From assembly GCA_963576785.1 (NCBI GenBank), contig OY756139.1:2046001-2110000 (forward strand): a DNA stretch of 64,000 bases, in the 5' to 3' direction. The stretch is from Chlorophyllum brunneum (Eukaryota; Basidiomycota; Agaricomycetes; Agaricales; Agaricaceae). Every line of letters begins with the position of its first letter. Positions within the stretch are counted from its first letter, which is position 1. Below the pieces are notes generated by a model, which saw only the letters and a list, made by a program, of their open reading frames with translations, was not told where the DNA came from and searched no databases. Made by a program: the position numbers and the translations under genes. Positions 10,656 to 21,905 of the stretch are shown here, one piece after another.

Positions 10656-13600
10656 TGATCCAACTTTTTGGTTGGTCTCATTGTCCTGATATTACTTGCT
10701 TCTAGCCAAACTTGTTCTTCTGGGGTGTACTCGTGTTCCGGCTTAATGCTGTTGCATTTCTCCATTTGTTCCTGACTGTGTTGTAACATCTTTGTCATTT
10801 CTCATTGTATGTTTTGTAACTCCTGTATTCATTCCGTGATTGCAGGTGCTTTGGTAATACTCGTTATATCTCCTTTCCAAGGGTGTCGTCCATAAACTAT
10901 TTCAAATGGTGAATATCCAGTGGCTGTGTGGGTTTTGTCGTTGTATTGGAATTCCACTGTTGCTAGCCATTTCTTCCAATTGTCTTGAGCATGGTTTATC
11001 ACATTTCTGAGGTATGTTTCAACCTCCTGGTTGATGTGCTCTGTTTGACCATCGGTTTGTGGGTGGTATGCTGTGGATAAGTTTTGCTGGGTTTCTGTTG
11101 CTCGACATAGTTCTGCCATGAATTTGGATGCAAATTGTGGGCCTCTATTGCTGATAATTCTTCGGGGTATTCCATGTGTTCTCCATATATCATCTCGATA
11201 GATATCTCCTAGTTCCTTGGATGTTAAGGTGGTGTTGACTGCCCGCAATCTGATCATTTTGCTGAAACAATTGACTATGACAAGTATTGCATCATATCCT
11301 TCTGAATTTGGTAGTGGTCCTATCATGTCGATTGATATCTCTTCCCAAGGTTCCACTGGTGTTGGTAACGGATGGAGATGTGTTGTTGGTCTTGTTTGGA
11401 GTATTTTATTTTGTTGGCATGCTTCACATCCTCGGATGTATCGTTTGACATTGTTGCGCATCTGGGGCCACCAATAACTCCATTTAAGGAGTTTGATCAT
11501 TCAATACCATCCCGGATGTCCTACATCTGTTTTGTCATGGTGTTGTCATAGTATTTCTTGTTGTATTTGGTTGTTGGGTGGGACATATATCCTTCCTTCA
11601 AACATTGGTATCTTGTCTGTTTCCCATATCTCCTTTGGTCGCTTCTCTTTTTCTTTTGGCCATTGTGTTTCTCTTCTTGTCTCCTTTTGTATTTGGTGTT
11701 TCAGATCTTCTTCCCCTGAGATTTCCCAAATTTGTCGAATTGTGGTGATCATGCTGTCATCGAATAAGTAGTCTGGTAGTAGGGTGATGTCAGTGTTGTC
11801 TCGAGTAGTGTCCATTTTTGTTAGTCTTGACAAGACGTCGGCTTTTGTGTTGGTTTTTCTGGGGATATATTTCAGCATGTAATAGTATTCTTATAGCTCC
11901 ATCTGCCACCTCACTTGTCATCCCGTGAGTTGCTGTGGTTTTCGGAAGTATTCTAGGTTTTTGTGATCGGTCCATATTTCGAAGGGTTCATCTGCATTGA
12001 GTAAATATTGCCTCCAGGTCTTGATTGCTTCTCGAATGGCAAGTAACTCTTTATCGTAGATTTGGTAGTTACGTTCTGTGGATGTCATTGTTCTTGAATG
12101 GAATGCAATTGGGCGCCAGTGTTCTTCTTGTTTTTGTGATAATACTGCTCCTACTCCATATCCCAATATGTCCACTTCTACTCTGTATTGACCCTTGTCC
12201 TGTGGCATTGCTAATACCAGTTTGCTTGTGATCTTTTCTTTGATCCTTTCAAAGGCTTGTTGCTGTTGTTCCTTCCATACCCATTGCATGTCTTTTTTCT
12301 TCAACTCATGTAATGGGGCTGCTATATTGCTGAAGTCATGAATGAATCGTCGGTAAAAGTTTGCGAATCCTAGGAATTTTTTGACATCTTTTAGGGATTT
12401 GGGTGTTGGCCATTCTTTCACCACTTTTACTTTCTCCTCCTCCATTTTAATGCTGCCTTGTCCAACCACAAATCCTAGTATAGGTATTTCTTTTGCATCG
12501 AATATGCATTTTGATCTTTTGAGATATAGTTGGTACTTCGCCACAATGTCAAGAAATCATTTTGTTTTGTCCTCCAGTTCCTGTTGTGTGGTTCCCGGTA
12601 TGATGAAATCGTCCATGTAGTTGACAACTGCTTCTTTGTGTAGTATCTCCCGAAAGACAGTGTTCATCATCCTTTGGAATGTTGCTAGCAAGTTACTCAT
12701 TCCAAAAAACATGACTGTTGGTTCAAATAGTCCGTTGTTCATTACAAATGCTGCTTTCCATTCATCACCTTCTCTTATCCTGACATTATTGTATCCCCAG
12801 ATGATGTCGAGTTTGTTAAAGACTTTCGCATTCTTGAGTTTATCAATAACTTCACTTATGAGCAGAAGTGGCATTTTGTCTTTGATCGTGTGTTCATTTA
12901 GCTTCTTGTAGTCTTGTACTAGTTGTTTGGTTTCATCTTTTTTGGGTATGAAGAAGCATGGTGTAGCATAGGGGGATTGTGATGGTCAAATTCATCCTGA
13001 GGTGATATTTTCATCGAGGAATGTTTGCAGTTCTTGTTTCTCCATTAATGTCATTGGGTAGACCTTGTACTGTAATACCAGTGGTGTGTCTTCTGTCAGG
13101 TTTATTTCGTGGTCCCATATAGTATGTTCCGGTAGTTTGTCGAAATTCTTTTTGTTAAACAGGTGCATATATGGCTGCAGGTATGTCAGTAGGTCCTCTG
13201 GGTTTGTTTGGTCGGTTTTCTTCTCCTCTATATGTTCTTTTACCGTGCGTATTCTTTTGTTGAACCATATATCGTTGTGGTGTGTGGTGCAGTCGTTCAG
13301 GCATCTATTGAAGCATACTATGTTGTTTGTCCAGTTGATTTCTGGGTTGTGCTTGACTAGCCAGTTGTGTCCGAGATACAGGTCCGCACTTTCCAGTTGT
13401 GTTACCATTGCTTCGATTTCTTCCGTGTGTTTGCCATTGCTTAGTACCAGTTGTGCTGTGTCTGTTATTTTTCCCTTTTTGTTTTCTGTTCTGTTGGCAT
13501 TGATTACTCGTATTGGGGTTTTGAGGGGTTTGGTCGTGATCTGTTCTTCTTCTACTACCCTCTGTACTATGCACGTGTGTGTACATCCGGAATCCACCAG

Positions 13601-13667
13601 TGTGGTGATTTGCTTGGGTCCTTTCTTTGTTTTGACCATTGAATCAAGGAGAAAGTTTGCACATTGA
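10656..13667 (-). pseudogene. pol: Ty3 family 1 pol, element 1 (PR-RT-RH-IN, truncated)
   Basis: Order on the minus strand: protease (LVDSGCTHTCI, about 13590), reverse transcriptase (YMDDFI near 12610), RNase H (about 11930-12250) and integrase (zinc Cys pair CEACQQ near 11420; core Asp in SIDMIGPLP; then ISNRGPQF, where the family has ISDRGPQF). Stops include TGA at 11546-11548 and at about 12552, both aligned with Arg in other copies. Pol lies one base back from gag, so a -1 shift would be needed for gag-pol. It breaks off at about 10656. Confidence 0.85.
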
Positions 13668-13747
13668 GTTTCGTTTTTGCAGGATCACATATCGTCTATT
13701 GTGACATAAAACAGAAACTCTAGGTTTATTGGCTCACAGGTTTGTGC

Positions 13748-14931
13748 CTACTCGGAGCCTTCGACAAAATCCTCTTTTGTCTCTTCTTCTATTTCCTTGG
13801 TAATCTCTCTGATGTGTGCTTTCTTCGGTGATTTACAGTTCTTCGAGATGTGGCCTTGTTTGCCACAGTTATAGCACGTTATTTTGGTGTATGCTATCTT
13901 CGTCTTTTTGCAGCAGTATTTGGCAATATGTCCATAGAGGTTACAGTTAAAACACCTTAGTTTGCTGTTTTGATCGGTGTCTACCCTCTGTCTACCAATT
14001 TCCATTGGTTGTCCTCTGCCTCCATAGGTGACTCCTATGCTTGTTTTGACATCTCCTCATGTGATGTCCGTTATTTTGTACCCCTGTCCTACTGCAAGGA
14101 TGGTGTTTCTCCATTTGCTGTATATATCTGGGATTGAGGCTGCCGGGTAGCCTACAATGGTTTGGATAATGTCTGCTCTGGTATGTCGTTTAAGGAGGAA
14201 TATGACATGTGTGTCGTCTGTTCCTGCTTGGGTCTTCAATGCTTTGAACTCTATTAAGAAGTCCGCAATGTTCCTCTTTCCCTGTTTGAACAACTCAATT
14301 TCCCCTTCTGTTATTGCTTTTCTATTCCCCAAGGAGAAGGTGGCTACCATCTCCTTTGCGAAGTCCTCGAATGCTGGCATTTTCTTATCTTGAATCATTT
14401 GTAACTTGGCATTAGCATAGGGACCTGCAAGTCCTCCTTTCATTCACGCCAATATTCCAATTATCTTTGCTCGTTATCATCGATTTTGTTGAAGAGTGTC
14501 CATAAGGACATTGCTCTCCACCAATCATCAAATTTGGTTCTATCTCCATTGAAATATCCTGGTTCTGGGGCTAGGTTCTTTGGGAAGTTGATTTCATCGG
14601 CCATCACTGATTCTGTCTCTGGTTCACTATGATCATTTTTGTAGGTCTTGGCGACTTCTATGTCAGATGTGGCTTCAGCAATTTCTGTATCGAATGGGGT
14701 CTCGGGAACTTCTATGTCAAATGTGGTCTTGGCAACTTCTGTGTTGAATAGGGTCTCGAAAAGAGCTGTGTCTTCTTCTATACTGTGGTTGGATTTCTGC
14801 TGTTTAAGGCCTTCAGGGATTTCTGGTTCTGTTCATTGTTTGGATCCAGTAGTTACTGGTGATCCCTGGATATCTGTTGGTCTCGGAGCTCCTAGTCTTC
14901 TCGGTGTTCTCAATGAGCTACTGCTGCTCAT
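13748..14931 (-). pseudogene. gag: Ty3 family 1 gag, element 1
   Basis: Structural protein of the virus-like particle. It starts MSSSSSLRTPRR at 14931, followed by acidic repeats of the type EVAKT (about 14640-14760), a capsid-like region (MKGGLAGPYANAKLQMIQD) and two CCHC zinc knuckles near the end (CFNCNLYGHIAKYC and CYNCGKQGHISKNC, about 13830-13970). A TGA sits just before MKGGLAG at 14444-14446, the same codon as in the other three copies. Further stops lie near 14830 and 14050. The frame ends GSE-stop at 13748. Confidence 0.8.
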
Positions 14932-15024
14932 ATACTGTTGTCCTGGTCGGAGGCTATTATTCCAAGCCTAGCTATGAATAGTGGCACCTCTCTTGCAAGG
15001 TGAGTCAAATGACACTTTACCAAA

Positions 15025-15317
15025 TGTTACAACCTTAGTCTAGGACTCAGGTTGCAAGTCTTTGGATAAAGACAAGGAAGTAGAGAGAAAAGTAAGAGAT
15101 AATATGATTGGTAAAGTGTAAGGAATACATCAAGTATTACTACACTTTATATACTAGTGGTACGAGCTAAGAATAAAGGAGCAGAGTAAAGGAGTCATAG
15201 GGGATGAGTAGAGTGAGTCAGTAAGAGTACAGCCATAAGGGATAAAACAGATACGTAGGAATGATAAATGTGATGGGCGTATGATAGGAATGTACTGTCT
15301 ATCTATAGTTCATAACA
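15025..15317 (-). repeat. Ty3 family 1 LTR (5' LTR of element 1)
   Basis: 293 bp with TG...CA ends (TGTTAC...CATAACA on the plus strand). It contains, on the minus strand, a TATATAAA box and the ACACTTTACCAA segment that is complementary to the sequence just inside the element. It matches the LTRs at 21050, 24823, 30937, 36206 and 40683. Confidence 0.9.
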
Positions 15318-15330
15318 ACAAATGATTCTA

Positions 15331-18300
15331 AAACCAAGAATCATTGGACTAGGAATGCCATGCCTAATCTTAGGAATGCCCTGACTATCACAATTCAACC
15401 CAGAAGTTGATTGGTCAAGGAAAACTATGAAATGGAGAACCCCATTTATTGACAACCCCCAGCTCAACTGCCTTGTCACCTCAATGGATGATAGTACAAA
15501 TGAAGCCAAACAAGTGAACCACATCTACCTTGAACCTGCTGCATTTGAAGAAATAAACTTCAAGGACAATGTCTCCCAGTTTATTGCCTAGCAATATGGA
15601 GAGAAAAGAGAGACTGACCCTTTGAAAATTGTACCAGCCAATCTTCATGACTACCTCGATATATTCAGTGAACAAGCTGCTTCACAATACCCACCCACTC
15701 AACCATGGAATCACAAGATTGAGATGAAAGAATCTTTCGAACCAAAAGCTGGACCCGCCTATCAACTATCACCCCAAGAGACCAATGAACTCGATAAATT
15801 CATTGAGGAGAACCTAGCCAAAGGTTGCATTCAACGATTGAAATCACCTATGGCCTTACTTTTCTTCTTTGTAAGGAAGAAAGATGGAAAACTCCACCTA
15901 TGTCAAGACTATTGATATCTCAATAGTCACACTATCAAGAATGCATACCTGATCCCACTCATTTTGTCATTACTCGACAAACTCAAAGGATCAAATTAGT
16001 TTACCAAACTTAATGTATGTGCTGGATACAACAATATCTGCATCTGAAAAGACAATGAATGGAAAACCACATTCAGAACACCAAAAGGCCTATATGAGCC
16101 AACTGTAATGTTCTATGGGATGTGCAACTCCCCAGCCACTTTCCAATCCATGATGGACCACATATTCCACCCCTTAATCAATAAAGGAGGAGTCCTTGTA
16201 TACATGGATGATATTCTCATACATGCCAAAACACAAGCAGAACTCCGACACCTTATCCATGAAGTATTAAAACTATTTTGTGAACACAATCTATTTCTCA
16301 AGCCCAAGAAATGTGAATTTGAGAAACAATGCCTCGAGTACCTTGGTGCTGTAATCTCCCCATCATCCATTGAAATGGATGCAGCCAAACTCAAAGGAAT
16401 CAAGAATTGGCCAGTACCCAAAACAACCTGTGATGTGTGAAAATTTATTGGATTCTGCAACTTCTACAGAAGAATTATGCACAACATGCCACACCACTAA
16501 ACTCCCTCATGTCCAAGAATGTTAAATTCCATTGGACCAATGAGCACCAAGCCGCCTTTGAAGATCTGAAGAAACACTTCATAAAGAAGCCTATTTTGAT
16601 TGTGACAGATCCTGATAAACCCTTTGAAATTGAAACCGATGCCTCCATATATGCCTCAGGAGCTGTCCTCACCCAATGCGATAATAATGGAGTAAAGCAC
16701 CTGATTGCCTTTATCTCCAGAGCATTCAACTCGACAGAATGAAACTACCACTGCTCAGAGCAAGAATGGCTAGCTATCATATGAGCCTTAAAAGAATGGT
16801 GCCACCATTTGGAAGGAGCCAAACATGAATTCATTGTATGGAGCGATCACAAGAACTTATTCTGATTCAAGGAACCCCAAACCCTTAATCGATGCCAAGG
16901 CCATTGGGCAGCCTATATGGAATGCTTCAAGCCTCAGCTGAAGGTTAAGCATATACCTGGCCAAAAGAATAGCCCAGTCGATGCATTATCATGATGACCC
17001 AACTATACTCCTGATGACAAAGACAAACAGGAAGTGACCATATTCGACAGTACCATAGTACACCTCCTCACCAAGGCTGATCTTGATGAAGTACATCAAC
17101 ATCATGATATGATCAACCCTGATCTTGATGAGACACCCAATGGTGATCTCCCACACAATGCTAACCGAGTCATCATTCCAAATGACCCTGGATTGAAACA
17201 CCGGATCACTGAACGTGCCCATGATGCCTTACCAAACCTCCACTCTGGAGCAGCAGCTATCTTATCCAAGATACTGGATTATACCTATTGGCCAGGAATC
17301 AAGGACTATGTCTGTGAATATGTCACTGGATGTCCAAAGTGCCAGCAATTCAAGATTAACCATCACCCAACAAAACCACCACTACAACCTATTCCTATAT
17401 TCAAGTCAACCCACCCATTTTCCCAGATATTAATGGACCTTATCACTGATCTCCCCCCATCCCGAGGATGTGATTGTATCTTATCCATAGTGGACCATGG
17501 ATTATTGAAGGGGATAATTCTAGTGCCAACTACCAAAAATACTGATGCACAACAGATTGCATAACTATTGCTTGACCACCTCTTTGCCAAATATGGCATA
17601 CCTAACAAAATCATAAAGCAATGCAAGAATTCTATAAACTACTTAACATTGACCCTGCCTATTCAACAGCCTATCACCTACAAACCAATGGATCAACTGA
17701 ATGGATCAATCAGGAAATCGAGCTATATTTAGCACTTGCCACTTCAGCTCAACCAAACAATTGGGCAAAGTTCCTCTTACTCTATGAATTTGCTCATAAC
17801 AACCACCCCCACACTGGACAAAAGGAGTCACCTTTCCAGCTACTCTATGGCTATGCACCAAAAGCATTTCCCACTACTCTGGAACCAACAAACTTCCCTG
17901 CCACTGAGGATTGCCTCAAGAAACTATCTGATGCTCGACATTGAGCTCTTGATGCACACAACCATGCCCGTGAAATCATGGCCAAACAAACTGCAAATTA
18001 TAGGTTACCAAACTTTAACAAAGGGGATAAAGTTTGGTTAGAAAACAAACACCTACCAATAAACTTTGCAAATAGGAAAATCACCCAAAGAAGGGAAGGA
18101 CCTTTCACAATCATCAAGAAGATCTCACCTGTCATGTTTCAGCTAAAATTACCTGAAACATGGAAGATCTATAACAAGTTTCATGCCTCTTTCCTTACCC
18201 CTGCAATCGAAAACCTGATCTATGGATGACACACATCTCAACCCCTCCCTCTCCTTGTTGATGATCAAGAAGAATATGAAGTTGAGGCCATTCTTTACTA

Positions 18301-18430
18301 TAAAAGGGTAAATAATTGTTTCAGATACCTAATCAAGTGGAAAGGCTACCACACTTCCGAAAATTCATGGGAACCTACATCAAACCTCTGAAACACAAAG
18401 AATATACTCAAGACCTATAAAAGAGCTCAC
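15331..18430 (+). pseudogene. pol: Ty3 family 2 pol (PR end, RT, RNase H, integrase, chromodomain), decayed
   Basis: Recognisable parts: protease tail (ILGMP.LSQFNPEVDW), RT with VYMDDILIHAK near 16200, RNase H with YNDETDAS-like FEIETDASIYASGAVLTQ near 16640 and WSDHKNLF near 16850, integrase zinc region (GCPKCQQF near 17335) and catalytic LMDLITDLPPS. The second integrase Asp is lost in a short deletion and frame change at about 17605. A chromodomain follows ([11 protein letters not shown]...YLIKWKGY...SENSWEP), which would target insertion to histone marks. Stops at 15913, 16048, 16438, 16741, 16996-17001, 18227 and 18390 mostly fit CGA to TGA. Confidence 0.85.
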
Positions 18431-18446
18431 AATATCTGAACTCCCC

Positions 18447-20534
18447 ATGTCTCTCAATGCTTCCAATACCCACCCAGCCTCAGCACCAGCCACCACAGCC
18501 ACTGTTATCAATACCACCAAAATTGTTGCCAACATCATCAATGAACCGCCTATATTGCCAAATCTTGATGATATCCTCCACTCATTGCCCAAGTATTCCA
18601 TCACCCTCAACAACAAGGAATTTATCCAGTCCATTGGATTACAGCCACATACAATATCGAATCCACATGCAACACCACCTGCCTACAACTTCAAAACACT
18701 ATCAAAAGATGACTATCCAATCGCTACCCTGATCTATGAGAGGATAACACATCTGTTGCCTATTGTAACAAATACAGGAATTTGCTTGCTGCTTGCCTTC
18801 ATAATATGCAAATACTTAGTCGATACACCTATGCCATACAGCAAAGCTACAACATCCTTACTAGCCACACTCTACCTAATGGAGTACATGAGGATTTGCA
18901 ACACATCCAACACTCCTATCGACTTCTCTGTTGCTCAATCAGCACTACCCTTAATGCACACAGCCGAGACAGCCCTTTATCAACTCCTGACATTCCCCAA
19001 CTACCCACTCCAAACAATAACCAGTCTCAAGAACCTCCACCAGAGTCTCACCCCATATATCCCATATTAAGAATCCCTTGAGGCCTTTTTTTCTATGATG
19101 CCACTAACAATGGCAATCCGACCCATCAATCAACTCCAGTTCAGACTAATGCCCGAATGGAGCATAGACTCATCAAACCTGTGCCTGTCCAAGGCCACCC
19201 TGCATGTCATGACCCACCTCAATATGAGCATGAACCACCTGCAGTTCCACTCAACTATTACCGGGCTATCCAAGATCATCACCAGTATCATGACTATGAA
19301 AATGAAAGACTCTGCCAGATTTCCTACACTGCAGCAACAATTAACCCAACTCTATAAGTTCATAGGCAGCCCATACAAAGCACCCAACCTCGAAATACTC
19401 GACTTGTACTACAAAGCCAACCTAACTATGATCAATGATATGGCCAAACTACTACTCTGGCTTATCAAACCCAATGGCTGGATCCCAACATGCAAGAACT
19501 ATACAATCAACTCAATGAGGTCATCAGCCATGTTCACAGTTCCAGAAATGGAGCAAGTACTCGAAGCTATCATACTATTAGGCTTGGGCCTCCCTATCCC
19601 AATGGACACTGGCACTCCAGAACCACCACCACTAGGACCTGAAGCAGTATCTCGCCCCCTCTACCATCTGCCACCTCGGCCTTACCACCCTACCAGGACA
19701 AAAGCCATTATGAGGATCCCTTCTCAGATGTTGGAAGTGGCCAATCACATTAGATACCAACCCGTCAAACTATATGGAGTAGAAGAACTCCCCGAGGACA
19801 GTCCTTACTACTGACTGCCTAAGATTGAATGTAACAAAATGGAATTCATTACTAGTAAAGGGAATAATGTTATGTCCAAACCTCAAACCTATGTCAGAGG
19901 TTATGACAAGTTTCCAGAAGCAATACCACTTGTCCCACCACCATGATCCAATGATGCCATTATTGATTCTCTACTTTGACTAGCCTGGAAATATGCACCA
20001 TACTTACATGTATGTGACACCATCGAGAACAACCTCTATGGTGCCTGGAATAACGGTTGGAAAGCATGACCAACTACTGAAGAAACTATGCAGTATATCC
20101 ACCCCTATATGTACACTTGTGGTCCAGTGCTCAAAGCACTCATTCACCAACAAATCGCCGATGGAATCTATTGCATAGAAATGCAACCTAGAGACTTATC
20201 ACCAGACAACAAACCCACTGTACCCAGTAGTGACAGTGACAATTCTCCCTATCTGCTATTGCAATCTACTCAAGCCTTTGTCGAGTCACCCAAGTCCTAT
20301 CTCTCCAAAGAACCAATTGCATCTATGTCATCCCAATTATCCGACTCCGATCATCCTATGGATGCAGTTCTTCCATCACCACCATTGTTGTCATCACCCT
20401 CTACCACTTTGCCCTGCATATCTTGTGACTGTAGCTGTTCTGATGAATCTCCATTATCATCATCTGAGATCTCTGAGGATGACTGTTTCATCTTTATCAG
20501 TTTCATGTTTATCCTTAGTAGTGTTTCACCTTGA
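18447..20534 (+). pseudogene. Third ORF of Ty3 family 2, unknown function, several stops
   Basis: Coding sequence after the chromodomain, in pieces 18447-19070, 19095-19814 and on to 20534. It resembles no gag, pol or envelope domain that I can name. The first piece is rich in Thr, Pro and Asn and has a hydrophobic stretch (ICLLLAFIICKYLV, about 18780-18830); the last is Ser/Pro-rich. A reverse-strand copy of part of it (19866-19978) sits at 40986-41097, so it belongs to a repeated element. Family 1 has an ORF in the same place with similar composition. Confidence 0.55.
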
Positions 20535-20550
20535 GTTTCATATCTATCAG

Positions 20551-20803
20551 TTTCACATTGTGAAACATGTTTCAGTCTCGTTATCTATACTCTGTAGTAT
20601 TTATAGAAAAGAGGTAGTTAGTATAAATAGCCGACTGTATTAGGAAGTCAAAGCTTAAGCTTTGATCTTCTACAGGGATATCCTTCTTGATCACTCAAGA
20701 AGAGTTTCCATTGACAGTTGCTGTCAATCAATAGAAAATTGCTTAACTACTTATTCTCTACTCACTATCACTCAGAGCTACAAGATAAATGGGATTCCCA
20801 TTT
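20551..20803 (+). repeat. Cluster of five short perfect inverted repeats
   Basis: Within about 250 bases: overlapping palindromes TTTCACATTGTGAAA and TGAAACATGTTTCA (20551-20574), TCAAAGCTTAAGCTTTGA (20648-20665), CTTCTTGATCACTCAAGAAG (20683-20702), ATTGACAG-TTG-CTGTCAAT (20710-20728) and AAATGGGATTCCCATTT (20787-20803). They lie around and after TATAAATA (20622-20629), in the presumed 3' LTR of Ty3 family 2, and could fold the start of the transcript. Confidence 0.6.
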
Positions 20804-20867
20804 CTTGGTTGAGTAACAACAGTTTGATAATGTTTGCTTATCTGGTTACTTGGCTAAGATAGGTATT

Positions 20868-21049
20868 AAGGCCATACCCTAGAGGTTGCATCCTCTTCGA
20901 TTGCCCTTAGTAGCTGAATCCGTAACACAAAGAGCTTTCTGACCAGTACTGGCAGCAGCAACAAACTCAGACTCAGTACTGGATGTAGAAACACATTGTT
21001 GCTTTTGAGAAGCCCAAGTGATAGCACCACCAGACAGAGTAGAGACATA
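20868..21049 (-). pseudogene. Ty1/copia RNase H fragment
   Basis: Reading the minus strand down from 21049 gives YVSTLSGGAITWASQKQQC, then a segment with STSSTESEFVAAAS. This is the copia-type RNase H signature (compare SGGAISW...STTEAEYVA). Only about 60 codons remain, cut flush by the Ty3 LTR that starts at 21050. It is not the copia family found at 48.7-55.0 kb, whose corresponding segment reads differently. Confidence 0.65.
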
Positions 21050-21354
21050 TGTTATGAACTATAGATAGACAGTACATTCCTATCATGCACCTGTCATAAT
21101 TATCATTCCTACATATTTGTTTTATCCCCTGTTTCATCCCTTATGGCTGTACTCTTACTGACTCACTCTACTAGTCCTCTATGACTCCTTTATTCTGCTC
21201 CCTTATTCTTAGCTCCCACTACTAGTATATAAAGTGTAGTAATACTTGATGTATTCCTTACACTTTACCAATCATATTATCTCTTACTTTTCTCTCTACT
21301 TCCTTGTCTTTATCCAAAGACTTGCAACCTGAGTCCTAGACTAAGGTTGTAACA
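21050..21354 (+). repeat. Ty3 family 1 LTR, plus orientation, 5' LTR of a fragment
   Basis: 305 bp, TGTTATGAAC...GGTTGTAACA. The TATA box TATATAAA is at 21226-21233. ACACTTTACCAA at 21260-21271, 34 bases on, is the likely transcript start. The leader and gag start follow, so this is a 5' LTR. Confidence 0.9.
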
Positions 21355-21367
21355 TTTGGTAAAGTGT
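21226..21367 (+). promoter_or_regulatory. TATA box, predicted transcript start and self-complementary primer-binding site
   Basis: TATATAAA (21226-21233) precedes ACACTTTACCAA (21260-21271). Two bases after the LTR end (21354) lies TTGGTAAAGTGT (21356-21367), its exact 12-base reverse complement. No tRNA-like primer site is seen there. In Tf1/sushi-type Ty3 elements the RNA 5' end folds back and primes at such a site. The same pair occurs in elements 1, 2 and 3. Confidence 0.7.
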
Positions 21368-21447
21368 CATTTGACTCACCTTACAAGAGAGGTGCCACTA
21401 TTAGTAGCTAGGCTTGGAATAATAGCCTCTGACCAGGATGACAGTAT

Positions 21448-21776
21448 ATGAGCAGCAGTAGCTCATCAAGAACACCAAGAAGACCAAGAGCTCTGAGACC
21501 AACAGACATCCAGGGATCACCAGTAACCACCAGATCCAAACAACAAACAGAACCAGAAATCTGTGAAGGCCTTAAGTGGTAGAAATCCAAACACAGCATA
21601 GACAAAGACATAGCTCTTTTCAAGACCCTATTCAACACAAATATTGCCAAGACCACATCCAACATAGAAGTTGCTGAAGCCCCATCTGATACAGAAATTG
21701 CCAAGAACCACAAGAATGAACACAGTGAACCAGAAACCAAATCAGAAATGGCTGATGAAATCAATTTCCCGGTTTA
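21448..21776 (+). pseudogene. gag: Ty3 family 1 gag 5' fragment
   Basis: Starts MSSSSSSRTPRRPRA at 21448 and runs through the EVAK-type repeats to EMADEINFP, where the similarity stops at about 21771. TAG interrupts it near 21577. The rest of the element is missing. What follows (21777-21905) shows no gene. Confidence 0.8.
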
Positions 21777-21905
21777 ACCTTCAAGATCTTATCGATATAG
21801 ATTTGGCCAAGAACGTGTAATCATTTCGGAGACAGGGAAACGTGCTATGATCATTTTCACACATGTTTTGAAATCATTACTGCCTTTACATCGTCTGAAG
21901 TCATG

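Larger units (their letters stand above)
10656..15317 (-). mobile_element. Ty3 chromovirus family 1, element 1 (3'-truncated)
   Basis: Minus-strand Ty3/gypsy element: 5' LTR (15025-15317), leader, gag, protease, reverse transcriptase, RNase H and integrase. It is cut off in the integrase C-terminal region at about 10656 where LINE B begins, so the chromodomain, third ORF and 3' LTR are missing. The 5' LTR abuts a different Ty3 family at 15318. Several in-frame stops and a second catalytic Asp changed to Asn in the integrase show that it is inactive. Confidence 0.9.
15318..20821 (+). mobile_element. Ty3 chromovirus family 2 (5'-truncated), with long third ORF
   Basis: Plus-strand Ty3/gypsy element beginning inside the protease region, directly against the LTR of element 1. 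It continues through RT, RNase H, integrase and a chromodomain (about 18265-18390), then a long extra coding region (18447-20534) and an LTR-like terminal region with a TATAAATA box at 20622. Sequence and reading frames differ clearly from family 1. Many TGA stops replace Arg codons. The right end is not certain; GTTGAGTAACAACA at about 20808-20821 could be the CA end of a 3' LTR. Confidence 0.8.

Noticed and set aside
12025..12231. Plus-strand hydrophobic frames (many Leu/Val/Phe) over the Ty3 elements, looking like membrane proteins
   Set aside because: They are antisense to RT, RNase H and integrase, whose Lys/Gln/Glu-rich codons read as Leu/Phe/Val on the other strand.
20088..20534. A Ser-rich secreted or membrane host gene
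   Set aside because: It lies in frame continuity with the third ORF of Ty3 family 2 just before an LTR-like region; part of that ORF recurs at 40986-41088.
15318..21049. Ty3 family 2 as the target into which element 1 inserted cleanly
   Set aside because: The other half of family 2 and the 3' end of element 1 are both missing, so a clean insertion cannot be shown.
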